From Parus major (lineage: Eukaryota; Chordata; Aves; Passeriformes; Paridae), in NCBI RefSeq assembly GCF_001522545.3, contig NC_031774.1, positions 16,678,296-16,742,295 on the forward strand: 64,000 nucleotides of DNA, in the 5' to 3' direction. Positions 24,643 to 38,470 of the stretch are shown piece after piece. The position numbers and the translations under genes were made by a program. The stretch's first letter is position 1. Every line of letters starts with the position of its first letter. The notes under the pieces were generated by a model. That model was given only the letters and a program-made list of their open reading frames with translations, searched no databases and was not told the DNA's origin.

Positions 24643-27600
24643 CTACCAAAGCATAAAGCCCCTCACTCAATCCCTTCATCTACAACTCCAATCTTCGATC
24701 CAGGCACGATGCAGGAAAGGCAAAACAGTCTCTGTTCCCTGAGAAAAAGGCAGCAGCATAAAACCTTCCCTTTCTCCCCACCTAATCCCAGTGCCCAGAG
24801 CTGCTGACTGGAGAGGTCAGAAAAGGGGACTCATCCCTCACCAGGATCATTAATGAAGCCTGGGTGGATGAGGTGAAGCCACAGAGCTCTGCAGGGTCAA
24901 TCTGGTGTGGATCAAAACTCACTTTCAGGTGCTGAGCACACTTAGGAGAAATAGCTTTATTTGCAGGAAAAGACCTATATAGCCACACTTCCCAAATCCT
25001 AAAGCCCTTCCTGTAAATTCTGAGACAATCCAGGTCTGAGGAAAGACACTGGTACATCCAGAACGCAATGAGCATTTCCTGAGTTTTCCTGGATTTTTAA
25101 GTTAGAGAGTGCAAGGACAATTTAATTTCCTACTTCATAAAATGCAATCCATCTTTCATTCCCCACTCACTTTTATAAAAATCTGCTGAGATAAAAGCCT
25201 TGTTTAATTTATTCTTCCATTTCAGCTTGCAATGGATGGCCAGTTAAGCCAGCAGTTCCTGATAAAACAAAGGAAGTGATCCAAACCTACATGTTTAATA
25301 ACATGCAGGCATTTTTACCCTCCATGTACAACCCTATTCCAAAGGGAATATGAAAGGCTCAGCACTGTGGTCACAGGACACAAAAAAGAGACTTTTAAGA
25401 TTCATTCATAGCCAGGGAATCCTTGGGTAATCGTTCACCCTTGTGACACAAGTTTCTGCAGTGGGCAGTGCCCTGAAGCACGTCCCACCACTGTGCTGCT
25501 GTTCAGGGTTGCTCCACCTCAGACTTGCAGACATGAGAGGGATTCTGGGCACTCCACATCCCAGCATTTTCAGGAACTCTTAAAATTCAAGCCTCTCTGA
25601 ATTACCTCCAAGCAGGTCAACAAGGGAGAGACACCCAAATCACTCTCAGCTTAAAAACACGTTTTTATTAGGTAGAATGCACTTAAGCATCTGCCAAATA
25701 TAATTTTCCTTTAGCATTAATTTATCTCTTTATCAGACTCCATCACCACCACTTCAAAGAGCACCTAGAAATTGCTTAACAACAACCTCTGTAACAAGTG
25801 TCAAATGCTTGCTTTCTTGACTCCACTTAAATCTGTTCAATCAGAACAAAAGTTATCAGTGTGCAACCTGAAATTCCCACTGGGAAATAGTTTCAAGGAC
25901 TGAAGGTGAGCTGATGGGCAAGTCAGAATTGACATGGGGACCTCTCAGCGTCCTCTTCTCTTGGAAGGTTAGAGCAACCGGGGCACAGCAGGCTTTTAGA
26001 GATCAGAAACCTGATCCTCTTAATTCACACTATTTAAATTGTGGATTCATGGTGCTAAGTTGAACAAGGCAAACAGTCTTTGAGGAGAAAGAGAATAATT
26101 CTGTGACTGAAGAAACATGCTTCAAGTACTGTATCTCATCAGCTCTGTTTCTCAGTCCCTAAATGTGCCACTTTTCAGAAGAGAATCTATATACAACATG
26201 ACTACTCAAAACTTCTCTGATAAATTAATCTCCCCTAGAAAAGTTTATATGGAAAGATATTGAGAAAGAGTAATACTGGAATCCTTGAATTTCATGTGCT
26301 ATTAAAAAAAGGGGGTGTGGGGGGGAGATTAATGAGATGCATCAACTCTAAACACAGAAGCTGTGGAATAGATGAGGACTTACCAAGTGACCCTTACAGG
26401 CTATGCATGGCATCCTGCTGAGGCCAGAAAAAAGGCTCCACACACAGTCTGTGGTTTAAAATATGTTATTTATCTGCACTGAAACTGCTTCATAAAGACA
26501 CGTGAAAAAGGTTCATATGTCCACCTCTAAACCTGGCTGTTGGCATCTACCTGATACACAGAACATAGCAGGGACCACACACAGGCAAATTCACACAGGA
26601 CATGCCACAAGTCACTTGAGAGTGTCACTCCAGCCTCACAAGGAAGAATGAAGCTGCCCCAGGCACACAGCAAACAGGTTTACTCCAAACGGCCAGCTAC
26701 TCCAGCAGAACATTGCTCAAAACATGCCTGGAATGGGCAGAGGAATGCCTTTGGATCAGGAAAGTCTCTCATACCTATTTCTAGATCAAGCAGAGAGTAC
26801 AGCTGTGCATCTCAGAGCCTGATCCAACTTCCTCAAGGAGCTACACAGTAATGTTGACAGTTCTGAGGTGTCTAAGGAGTGTGCTAGGACCTGCCCTGGA
26901 TCAGGAGCAAGGAACCTGAGGAATCCAGAATCTGACTCAAATGGAATTTTCGTAGTCCCACTAATTATGGGAAAGCAAAAATCCAGTCTCCATTTACCAT
27001 ACATAGCACTAGCTGATAGTTAAAGATAAACACAAAAATATAACCATAACCAATCACAAAATCTAATAAATGACCATGTGGAAAAAGGATATATTAAGAC
27101 CTCAAAAAGTCCAGCTTGATGTGGAATGAAATCTCTCCCTGCTGCCCCCTTAGCAGTCTGATATCAAGCATATTCCAGGAATTCAAAGTATTTTTAAAAA
27201 GTAATTCCAAGTAATTGACAGTGAAAGCCTAACTGGAACAGCAGTCATTTCAGTAAGTATCACTGAGGAAAAGCTTTAAGTCACATGTTTAATTTTAACT
27301 CAAATATTCTCCTTTTGTTTAATCACTTCAAACTTATGGCATGCACTAGTGGGAGCATTTTGTTATTGGAAAGCTTTTGCCATTATATGCCTTCAACAAA
27401 TTACCATAAAACCAAAAAAATGAAGTCAAATGGTTGATAGATATGCAGATTTCAGATACACTCAATTTCCATAATTTTTGTGAAAAGTGGTGACTAGTTG
27501 CAGCAGATGCCCAAAATTAATACCCAGAAATGAGACAAAAAGGCTGAAATGGGAGTGTTAACAGATAAATATTTCATCTGCTCCAGAATCTGTAAATACC

Positions 27601-27699
27601 CTGGCAGGCAGCGCTTGGGACGTTGTTTTGCCAGCACAATGACACAAAAGTTCTGAACAAGAAATGCCAATATCATACATGACAAGAGAGGATTCTGTC
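24643..27699. other. Intronic stretch without a recognised element
   Basis: I recognise nothing specific. The sequence is unique-looking, without repeat family signatures, and carries only short open frames below 100 codons. Confidence 0.55.
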
Positions 27700-28298
27700 C
27701 CACAAGAGGCTGGAGAGTTCTTCAACACTGGAAGAGAGCAAATACCACTCCTATCTTCAACATGGGCAATCAAGAAGATCCAGAAGCCATAGGTTGGAAC
27801 TCTCACCTCTGTCCCTGGGAAGAGGATAGAGCAACTGACCCTGGAAACCCTTTCCAAACTCATGAAGGACAGGAAGATGACTGGGAGCAGTCAGGAAGGT
27901 TTTACAAAGGGGAAATCACGCTTAACTAATGTGACAGTTTTCCAAAATATGACAACCAGCTCTGTGGGTGAGAAGGGGGCAGTGGATGTTGTTTCCCTAG
28001 CCTTTGTGCAGCTTTTGACACCTGCAGCTCTGCAGAGAAAGACCTTGGAGAATTTGTGAACTTTAGGTTGACCATGAGCCAGAAATGCACTCTTTTAGCA
28101 AACCAGGCCACTGGGAGAGTGGTCCAACACTGCAACAGGTTGCCCAGAGAGATTATGGAGCCTCCAGCAGTTGAGACAGTCAAAACCCAACTGGACACCG
28201 CCCTGGACAGCCTGCCCTCAGTGTTCCTGCTTGAAGAAGGGCTTGGACTATCACACCTCAAGAAGTCCCTCCTAAACTAAACAATTCTGCAATTCCAT
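27700..28298 (+). mobile_element. CR1 LINE, RT-domain remnant joined to 3' end
   Basis: The first half decodes, across at least one frameshift, into the CR1 reverse transcriptase. It reads HWKRANTTPIF near 27725, then LTSVPGKRIEQLTLE near 27805-27850, then QEGFTKGKSRLTN near 27890-27930 and a DVVSLAFVQLL stretch where the catalytic strand should be. It then jumps at about 28030 to the CR1 3' segment ('ttgaccatgagccagaaatg'), and near 28118 it jumps again to 'aacaggttgcccagagag' and the terminal 'tccctcctaaactaaacaattctgc'. At least two internal deletions have removed most of ORF2. It is dead, in plus orientation, antisense to TSPAN4. Confidence 0.88.
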
Positions 28299-31200
28299 AC
28301 CTTAGCATGAATGCTGCACAGTCATTGAGAACATGGATGGAAAAGCCAAGTTGCCACAGCAGAAATTAGGAAATTAACATCCAGATATCTAATGAAATAT
28401 ATATTTCATTAATTACATTTCTGTCGGAAATGAGCGATCTTTCTGCAGCCAACATTCAACCAATTTCTTAGCAGGCAACAACATCCCATATATTCTGCAT
28501 CATGAGATTAAGACATTATGCTTGAGAACAAAACTCTGATCATTGCAGCTTCCAGGCAGTGGGATCTCCTACAGCACTGGAATACATCATTCTACACACC
28601 CAAGTGAGTTCTGGATTCCAGGCACTCAAGTGATCCATTATTTGGATCACTAAGTTGGGAAGTGGGGAAGAGATTTAAAATGACTAAAATTAAGGAAAAT
28701 AGCTCCATGAAAGACAACAGGCAGCTCCCAGGGACTTCACTTAGGGCAGGATTTTACCATACAAAGTGGTGACTTGTGCATTCATTCTGTGCTGACACGT
28801 GATACTGCACCATGCAGATAAACTCCTAAAAGGCTTTAAATGGATATGACAAAACTGTGATATCCAGGAACAGTTCCAGAGCCCTAGACTCATCAAATCA
28901 CCTCTCACTGCAGCTCTCACATGCAAACTGACACCTCCACAAATAGAGCTGAAAGAGAGAACACCTAGGGCAGGCAGTGGGAGAAGCAATCCTCACTGCT
29001 CTCACTGATAACAGTTATTATGAAAGAGATGCCCCTGCCATCTGTACATAATCAGTGTCAAAGCCAGCACCAACCAGGCTTCCAGCAGAACACCCAGCCC
29101 TGGGAAGCCACACCTGGCTGCTGAATGGTCACCTGCAGTAGTGGCTGCAGCAAGGGCACTCTGCTGACATTCACTTAAATATCAGTCCCACTTCAAGGTA
29201 TGAAGTACATTCTCCCCATTTTCTTCACAGTCCTCAAAATAAAAGAATTTTTCTTTTTTTTCCTCTGAGGCTGACTGACCTTGAAAAGACCATTTCTTCT
29301 CTTTGTTTGCACGGATCCAGCTGCTTTTGTGCCAACTACAATGCATTTCCTATTCACAGAGAAAAAGGTGCACCCAAAAGAAATCTACAGGACATTTCCT
29401 TGGATGTGCTTGTTGCATAGAGAGTAATGTTGATTCTCTTCACAGCTCTTAAATATCCCTTCAACCATTTTGATTAATTCAAATCTTGTTGCAACTCCTT
29501 TGGTCCTGAATTTTTAAAAGAAAAACTAGATGCCTTGTGCGACATGTCTGACAAACATCTGGTTCTTAATCAGAATCTTACATGCTTTGTGGCTTCCTGC
29601 TTTCATTATATCTCTGGATAAAGACTTTTAGTAGCTCCCCAAATATCTTCAATGATCTTTTATATCTTTTCCATTTTGCTTCATTTACATAATTTACCAA
29701 TTTAACATGCAATTCAGTTTGAACTTCAATATGACCTTCAAGGTGACCTCTGAAAAGGTTTCCTAAATGCTGAGGTCAGGAATTTGTCAACAGGGGCAAC
29801 ATCAGCCCTGCTGAAGGAGATGGCATGTATTGTTCTGCTTTGCTGTGGTTCAGAGGCAAGGTGCAGATGGCAGAAATGTCTGGGAGAAGAACTTCATTCT
29901 TGGATTATGGCAGTAAAGTGCAAAATGGAGAAAGCAACAAAATAAAAACATATATTGTTGTATAATAATAATTCCATAAGCTATCACGGAAATCAACTCA
30001 TTAAGATATTGTATCAAAGACAATTAGTAGCAGGAGCAGGGGAGTAATTGGATTTCAACAAGAACAGCCTCTCTGAAAATTCTCTTTTCACAGGAATGCC
30101 TTCCTTGCAATTCAAAGGCATAGAAGAGGATACCCAAAATGACTGCAGTACAATAAAGTGAATTAAGATTGTGCCATGGTTAAAACAGTTTTTGCACAAG
30201 CCTCACTCAGTGCTAATGCCAGGACACTGCAGCAGAATTATTTTATATTACCATCATCCAAATTATCAGAGGCAATGTACATGTCAAGTAAGAAATGTGT
30301 GCACTCAGAAAATGTAAAATAAAGCTCTTACTTTGCTCCCTGTCAAGACATATCCCTTTACACAAAATTTACTCTCTCTTCCAGCTCAGTCACTTCCTAC
30401 TGTCAAGTCAATCAAGGATATTGTTGCACATAGATTCAGGGAGCCCAAGATCCCAAATTATTAAAGATTATTAGTTCATATTAAACATGATTTCAGCAAG
30501 CAGACATCAATGACAACTGACTGGTAATCACTATTGATAATGCTGGTTTTGTAAGTCTGGGGAATGAATTTCAAAAGGTACAATGGCTGACGTCTAGAAA
30601 GTTGCTAAACCTCCTTCCGTAATGCCTGAACTTCGCAGCAAGAACTCTACCCGCAAAACTATCAGTGGAAAAGACTACACCACCTTACAGTGCAGCAATA
30701 TTTCCAATGACAAGCCTTGGATATATCAGGGAGTTTGGGTAACACAAAATCCCTGAGTGTGATTTGTGGCATGAAGTCAACACACTCCAGCCTTAAAAGA
30801 ACGCAGAACTGGTAATGGTTTGGAGCTGCTGATCAATAGATCCCTGTCTCAACTAATTCACTGCCTACCACTGCTGAGTCAAATCAAAGGAAGGAGTTGA
30901 AGAAACCTCAGCTGCAAATTATGCCTAATAAAGTGGTCAACCTAGCTCATCACTCTTCAACTGCAGCTGACAAATCCAAGACAAGGACTATATGCTATTG
31001 GCCTGCTTAGTCTGATAACACAAAAAGTCATCTTCCCCTTTCTTTTTCTAATATGTAAAAAATGTTAAGCATTTAGTTTACTGTCATTTTTCTAATGTTG
31101 CCTGATACACATTGTGACACATCAAAAATGTTCACAAAATGAATAAAAAATGTGCTGTCTGTTTCAATATACTACCTCAGTCACCCCTCAACATTTGATG

Positions 31201-34200
31201 TTGCCTGTATTTAAATGCCTAAAGCTGCCTTAATTATTTATTTTATCACCTTTCTAAACCATTCTTTTTCTTCTGCTATTCTTCCCTTTGTCAAATAAAA
31301 TGGTATAAAACCAGCACCAGCAGTTAGAAGAGATGCAATCTGGGGTCAGTCACCAGCTAAAGCTGATGTTGATGAGGTGTGTGTAACCCAGTGCCGCTCA
31401 CTTCACCACTGTCACTACTCAACACTGGCGTGCCCTCAGTTCCAGATCCACCCAGATGCTGAAATGGCTTCTTATGTGATCACATCTGAGTCAAAACTGA
31501 GTAAAAGCTTGTCTTGTGGAACAGTAAGGTACCTTTTTATTCAGACATGAGAGCACTACATATCCCACAGGATACACTGCACCCTCAGGATTTGGCTTTT
31601 AACATCATTTCTCCCAGTCAGCAAAAGCAGAGCTGAACTACTCACCTCTTCTAATGCCCTTTAAGGGATGGATGAAAAGCACACAGATGTGCAAAGTATT
31701 TAACAACCACTGCTACTGTATGCTAGAGTCTTCCTTGGGAGAGGCTGGTTGAAGACCTGCACCACTTATATTTTGTGTATTATGAAACCTGAAACCTGAG
31801 GTAGGGGAAACAGATCATTGTAAAAGTGCTCCACAACAAATACCTAAATTGACATGCTCCTGAGATGATGAGTTAATCTATAATAAGAGATTGCAAACTA
31901 GCAAGAAGGAGGCCCAATTACATATCTTCCTGCTGTAGACTGATACATTACCAAATATTTATCAGGAAACCCTTACATTTAGTGATGTGAGAAAACAAAA
32001 GATAGATAAGGCTGCCTTTAGTCCAGGCACAAGGGCAGTGTCAGCTGTGTCCAATTCATCCATACAGATAGGGGAATTAATATCCCAGTTAGCCAGGGTG
32101 GAGGGTAGAACTAGATTTCTCCTGAGAAAAAAGCACTATTCCTGTGCAGTGGGACAATGGAAAATACTGAACTTAACTGCAATATGAGCAAAAATCCATA
32201 CTGCCAAGGATGAGACACCCACCTTCATCATTATTTTTGAACTCAGCCAAAGTAGCAAGACAGGAGGTATAAAGAGCTGGCAGGCTGCTGCATTATCTGA
32301 TCTTTACAAAGGGTATTTGTGTTAGGCATGGAGCTTAATTTAGGAGAGTTTGATTTTCCTTTCCCTGCACCCATTCCCCTGCTAACATTTTATTCAAGGA
32401 ATCAATTAGGCCTTGATCAACCATTGATCGAGAGTTCCCAGTGGGGAGCCCTAATGCATTTTATCTGCTGCTATTGTTCCTAAATACACCTATTTCTGAG
32501 CATGCACTTAATTCTTTTCATCAATACTGTGCTATCCTTCAACAAGCCTGTTAATAACATTTTGGAAGTGCATTTTCAGTGAAATCCTACTTAGACAAAT
32601 GAATTAGTGAAACTACTGGGATTTCCTTTGGTATGCCTGTTTTTTTTCAGTTGCACAGATGAATAGATTCCATGGCCCTCATCTCCTCCTGCCTAAAAAA
32701 GGTTAAAGAGATGTGTTGGAGTTCAAGATACTAAATGGAAAGCTGTTCAGAATAAATGAAAAAAGCTAACCAATCATGCTTTAAAGCAAACATTCATTAT
32801 TTTTCACTAAATTCTCTATGGAATGAAAGATGTGATGCCTCTTTACACACTCCAGAATTCTTCGCTGTCATTAGCGTTTTCCTAGCAATATTTCTTTTAA
32901 AGACCCATAAGGTGTAGATCAACTTTAACAAGACTGGAGCATATGATTAAATCAGTCACATGGGTTCAAGCATGCACTTAGGTTATGTGCTGAATGGGGA
33001 GAGATTTAAACCTATGCCTGAATTCTTTGCTGAAAAGAAGCCAAAGTAAATTGGCTATAATTAAATTCTTTTGATGAAATTTCTGCAACTCCCTACTGTG
33101 GGACACCAATACTGAAATGCTAATAAACTAGTTAAAATTAAGCTTATTACCAAGTAAAATAAACCACAGAGACACTTCTGTCTTTTCTTATTTTATATCA
33201 CCATTTATATAACATTGTTTTGCATTAGAGAAATATAATACTTGACCAGATCTAAAACATCCAACTCACAGAGCAGTAATTGCAGTGCATCACCATCTAG
33301 GAGGCAATCTATAGATTCTTCAACATCTGCCTGCACTGCTACTCCTGTTGATCCTGAGAAACAGCTTTTATCTACATCAGTACTCACTGCAAAACCCAAA
33401 TTCCAGAACACTGCCAGAGAGCAGGTATATGCCAGGAACTGCTTGATTGGTGAACTTGATAATTTTAAAAGTCTTTTACAAACAAACCAAACGGAACTTT
33501 AACTGGAAAATAAAGCAATAACATGCAGGCTCCTCAGAAACTATTGCATACATATGCCAGGACTTGCACACTGTCACAGAAATACCAGAGAGAATTCAAA
33601 TTGCCCATGTCCTCTAGAGAGCCTTCTCTGCGTGCTGACAAGTGCACACACTATCCACACAATTCTGTTCTGAAATTATCCCAGTCCTGCACAGCAGCAG
33701 GAACAGCCCTGTTCATGGTGGTGAAGGAGGATACAGGCACCTTCCTGTAATAATTCTACCACCACTCAAGAGTTCCAGAAGTAAGAAGGGGATGGTGTAG
33801 GCTAAGTCAAAAGCTGGTGGAGGAACATTGCTAGGAAAGGGCCATCTGACTGAAAAGTGGTGCGGTGACCACTCTCCCAGTTTTGCAGAATTTTCCACAG
33901 CCTGTTGTTTTCCTACAACTTAAGATCATCTCTTAACTTCATACAGTTTGGGTGATCTTGTCTCTTCACTTTAGGCTCCATTTTTCCACTTTCAGCAATG
34001 TTAACACGCCCTGTGAGCGCATTTTGGACAGCCCTGTGGGCTGTGCTGACTGGGAACATGAGGCACTTCATTACCTGAGGAGACATTTCTGCTGCACTGT
34101 CAAAGGCAAACATGGAAAACTTTTAAACTCTCTTGACAGAAACTCAATGAGAACAAGTTTCTGTGGTAGCCTTGAACTAAACTTTCTATATGAATAATTC

Positions 34201-36048
34201 CATCATTTTTTTGTGAATTCCTCCCTCACACCAGCGAGCAGCTCAGCAGGATCAGATCATTTCTATGAGCAACTGCACATGAGTGCAGCAGGTGGAAGAG
34301 ATTCAGTTTTTCCATTTTCTAAAGCCAAATGTGTAAGAGGTTGTGAGGACTGAGCTATATTTGAAAACATATCCATTAAATTTCAACCTGCTGTCTTGGT
34401 ATGGGACGAGGCAAAATATCAATCAGAAATTAAAACAATGTTCAATTTATTTTCAGAAACAAAGCAAGAAATGCATCAATCTACAGAACATATATATTTT
34501 TTATAAGATAGCAGCAAAAGCTATATTGAAGCAGCATGGAAAACAAGAACATTTTCACACACTTTGTAAAAAAACAGAAGTAGCCATTATTTTTCAATCC
34601 TCTGTGGGCTATTCTGTGGGCCATTTTCAACACAGCTAAGCAGGCATGGAATTTAGGCTGTAATTTTCACAGGGACCCAAGTGAGTTAATGGCCTAATCT
34701 TTATTGAAAATTCTCATCTTAACTTCAAGTTTCCAGTAGCAGTAACTGCTCCTATAATCAAATATCATAGTCAGTGATTCTTCAGTGCTTTTGTTCTTCC
34801 CTGGCTTATGTTACTTATATTGCATGTTATGTTTGCCATTTAAAAATAAGAAAAAACAAACAAAACCAAATAACTTCAGCCCTTCCCCCACCAAATACAA
34901 CACGCATTCCCCCCAGACCAAAAACCAGCCCCACATTATGGTGCTTTAGTTATGTTCTTCAATTTGTGGGCACTACATAGCTTTGTCTGTAAATCATATA
35001 AAATGCAGACATCTACCAAAAGAAAATCACCTATTACAGCTGCAAAAAAAAAAAAATAAAAAAAAATGGACTTTTCTTTTTCTATGCTTCCAGGAGAATC
35101 ATCACAGTAAAAATAAATACAGGTGCTAAAACCAGGAGGATTATACAAGTTAGAACTGGTACAAGACTGTGCATTTTATTAGCATAATTTACATTCTAGC
35201 AGGATCCAATCTGGTGTTGAGAAATATGAGTATCTAGCCTCTGACAGGATAGGGCTCTGCTGCTTTCTCCTTATCACAATAAAATTAAGGTTAACCCTCT
35301 CCGTACTCTGTGGATCTGTTATAAATACACAGAGAGCTTCATATAGAAATGTCAAACATATAAAAATGCCAAATGCTTTCTCTGATGGAATCAAAATAAA
35401 ACATACTAAAGAGAATATTCCGCCTACAGATAGGTAGCCATGAACATAACTATCCACTTGACTCTAGAAATGTCACTGGAGTCTGGACTGCTTCAAAGCA
35501 GGGGCATAAATGTAGCCTGAAAAAATACTTCACTCAGAGTGATAACAACCTGCCTTAGTTCTCATAATCACCAGCTCCATTCAATACCCAATCTCTTGGG
35601 CTGGTACTTCTGTCCCAAAAAATTAAAAGCCACACTTTAGGAACTTTCATGTGCAAATGCTAACAGGAGTTTCCAGGTCCCTCGGGTGCTCACATTGAAC
35701 TGAAGACAGCCTATGAACCAGCAGTCCCTCTGCTGCTTTGGGAACAGCCAGGACAAAATAAAAGGGCTATAGGTTTTTCTGGATAACCATCCTACAGGAA
35801 TGCATTCAATCACAGCCCATAGTCACTTCTGCAGAAGTCACAAGATTCATGTTTTGCAACACAACTAGTCAGGACAGTTGCAGGAATAGTGAACAATAGT
35901 GAGCTCAGGCCCTGCCAAGGAGATGTACAGTGCAGTTCCAAGAGACAAGGCAGTGCCCCTTTTCCTTCCTAGACTGTGGATTCCTGAGCTTTCTCCAAGT
36001 CCCCCTCTCCTCATAATATCACACTGGACAGCCAGCTCAGAGAAAGAG
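28299..36048. other. Intronic stretch without a recognised element
   Basis: I recognise no exon, RNA gene or repeat family apart from short A-rich runs (34842-34872, 35044-35066). Overlapping open frames on both strands at 33205-33502 (plus-strand frame of 86 codons, serine- and threonine-rich; minus-strand frame of 68) have no known domain. A possible regulatory cluster near 32401-32430 is described in the findings. Confidence 0.5.
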
Positions 36049-36921
36049 NNNNNNNNNNNNNNNNNNNNNNNNNNNNNNNNNNNNNNNNNNNNNNNNNNNN
36101 NNNNNNNNNNNNNNNNNNNNNNNNNNNNNNNNNNNNNNNNNNNNNNNNNNNNNNNNNNNNNNNNNNNNNNNNNNNNNNNNNNNNNNNNNNNNNNNNNNNN
36201 NNNNNNNNNNNNNNNNNNNNNNNNNNNNNNNNNNNNNNNNNNNNNNNNNNNNNNNNNNNNNNNNNNNNNNNNNNNNNNNNNNNNNNNNNNNNNNNNNNNN
36301 NNNNNNNNNNNNNNNNNNNNNNNNNNNNNNNNNNNNNNNNNNNNNNNNNNNNNNNNNNNNNNNNNNNNNNNNNNNNNNNNNNNNNNNNNNNNNNNNNNNN
36401 NNNNNNNNNNNNNNNNNNNNNNNNNNNNNNNNNNNNNNNNNNNNNNNNNNNNNNNNNNNNNNNNNNNNNNNNNNNNNNNNNNNNNNNNNNNNNNNNNNNN
36501 NNNNNNNNNNNNNNNNNNNNNNNNNNNNNNNNNNNNNNNNNNNNNNNNNNNNNNNNNNNNNNNNNNNNNNNNNNNNNNNNNNNNNNNNNNNNNNNNNNNN
36601 NNNNNNNNNNNNNNNNNNNNNNNNNNNNNNNNNNNNNNNNNNNNNNNNNNNNNNNNNNNNNNNNNNNNNNNNNNNNNNNNNNNNNNNNNNNNNNNNNNNN
36701 NNNNNNNNNNNNNNNNNNNNNNNNNNNNNNNNNNNNNNNNNNNNNNNNNNNNNNNNNNNNNNNNNNNNNNNNNNNNNNNNNNNNNNNNNNNNNNNNNNNN
36801 NNNNNNNNNNNNNNNNNNNNNNNNNNNNNNNNNNNNNNNNNNNNNNNNNNNNNNNNNNNNNNNNNNNNNNNNNNNNNNNNNNNNNNNNNNNNNNNNNNNN
36901 NNNNNNNNNNNNNNNNNNNNN
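36049..36921. other. Assembly gap (873 N)
   Basis: All bases are N. The gap lies inside the 33.7-kb TSPAN4 intron. Any long open frame crossing it is an artefact. The odd length suggests an estimated rather than a default gap size. Confidence 1.
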
Positions 36922-38189
36922 CTTAAACTCAGAAGAGACCAAGTCTCTAGAAAGAGGCAGAGGCAATTTTTGGCCTTCACCCAAGCTGACGAAAGAGAAC
37001 AGGTCAGTTGAGGCTGTTGCAAGTCCAAGTTCACTTCCACAGCTGCACACCCTTCCACAGCAAGTGAATAAAAGAAAGCCCTGTGCCAAAAAACTATCTG
37101 TGAATGGCTGTAAAGAGCTTTTGCCATGATGATTTTTAGTAATTAATACAGCACTAAAGCAACAGTCCCAGCACTGGATACAGAGAGATTGCTTCACTGC
37201 CTGGGAGCCCAGGCACTGTGTCCACATACACATGGATGCACAACCACCCTGTGGCTGGTATTGCTCAAAGTGATAATCTGCAGAGTTCTTTTCTCCTGCA
37301 TACCAAACTAACCTTGTTTTCTTCTGTTGGACAAGTGTCAGTGTAGAATGTTCCTTCACTGATTTTCCAAGGATCTACATTAACTGAATTACTGTGGTGG
37401 ACTTGTCTGGGTTCGCTACCTCCCCATACATGTGGCAATATTGTTTTTCAATAAAAAGCTAGCACACAAACTTTAAACATACTGTATGAAAATATTAGTT
37501 TTAGGCTGCTGCTGGTTTATTTATTCTGCAGTAGGCAGAACTGCAAGTGTAACAGAAACTATTGATTTCCTCAGTGTAAGATTTAAAGTCATACAGAAAC
37601 ATTAAGAGCTTCAAATTTGATCATCTGCAATACCCAGACTACAGCAATTTGTTAACTCAGTAAAACTGCACTTGAACTGGAGCCCGTATTTTAGACTCTG
37701 TTTTGATCTTACAGACAACTGCAGGGTATTACCTCCTGCAGTATGTGAGTCAGAGGTAAGTTAATTTCCTGATCTCTTTATTAAGAATCAATAAAAAACA
37801 CTGCAAACCAACAGGCTGAAGGAGGGAGGGAATCCTTTCTGATCCTTTTCCACTGTTTTTACCTCTGAAGAGTGAAGACGAACATTCTCTGTGACACACC
37901 TGTCAACCTAACAGCACTGACTGCTTTATGAATAACAATAATTCATTGGTTTCTTTTCTTTCCTCCATACCCATACATTTACTGATCTATCAGCCTCAAC
38001 ACAAGCCAACAGTAGGAGTTCTACCAGATGATGACTTGGAACATAGGAAACATTTATTTTATTAACCTAATCTGAAACATTTTCATATATTTCTTCTGTG
38101 GACAGGTCTTTATTTTAGTTCTGCCATTATTTTAAAACTACTATAGATACTCTTTCTAAGATCTAAGCAGAGGATCTCTTTCCTTTCCA

Positions 38190-38470
38190 AAACTGAATCT
38201 ACATTGTCTCCTTAATCCTTTTTCATGACAGGTCATTTCCTCTTTTTTCACACTTCTAATAATTTCTGTAACCAAAACTCAACATTATATTCACAGCGAG
38301 GCAAGTCTGTTATACATGATAATATCTTCTAACTCATTTTCCTTCTAAATATAACCAAGTGTTGTGTTTGGGTTTTGGAGGCCCATTTCATATAAAGTAG
38401 ATGCCTTTACTCCTATATGATGTGTAGATCTTTCTGCCAAGAGCTGACAATTAATTCTGAATCCAATAAT
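38190..38470 (-). mobile_element. Possible very old CR1 LINE fragment
   Basis: On the plus strand it shows faint reverse-complement CR1 blocks in order: 'gacaggtcatttcctc', 'cttctaataatttctgt', 'acattatattcacagcgagg', 'gtgtagatctttctgcc'. These correspond to the family's 'aggtcatgttttcc', 'tctaatcatttttgt', 'acacagtattccagctgagg' and 'ccccagatctttttc'. The match is weak and the ends uncertain. Confidence 0.38.

Noticed and set aside
35865..37359. Open frames of 370-440 codons crossing this interval on both strands
   Set aside because: They consist mostly of N from the assembly gap, and the real flanking codons are few and show no domain.
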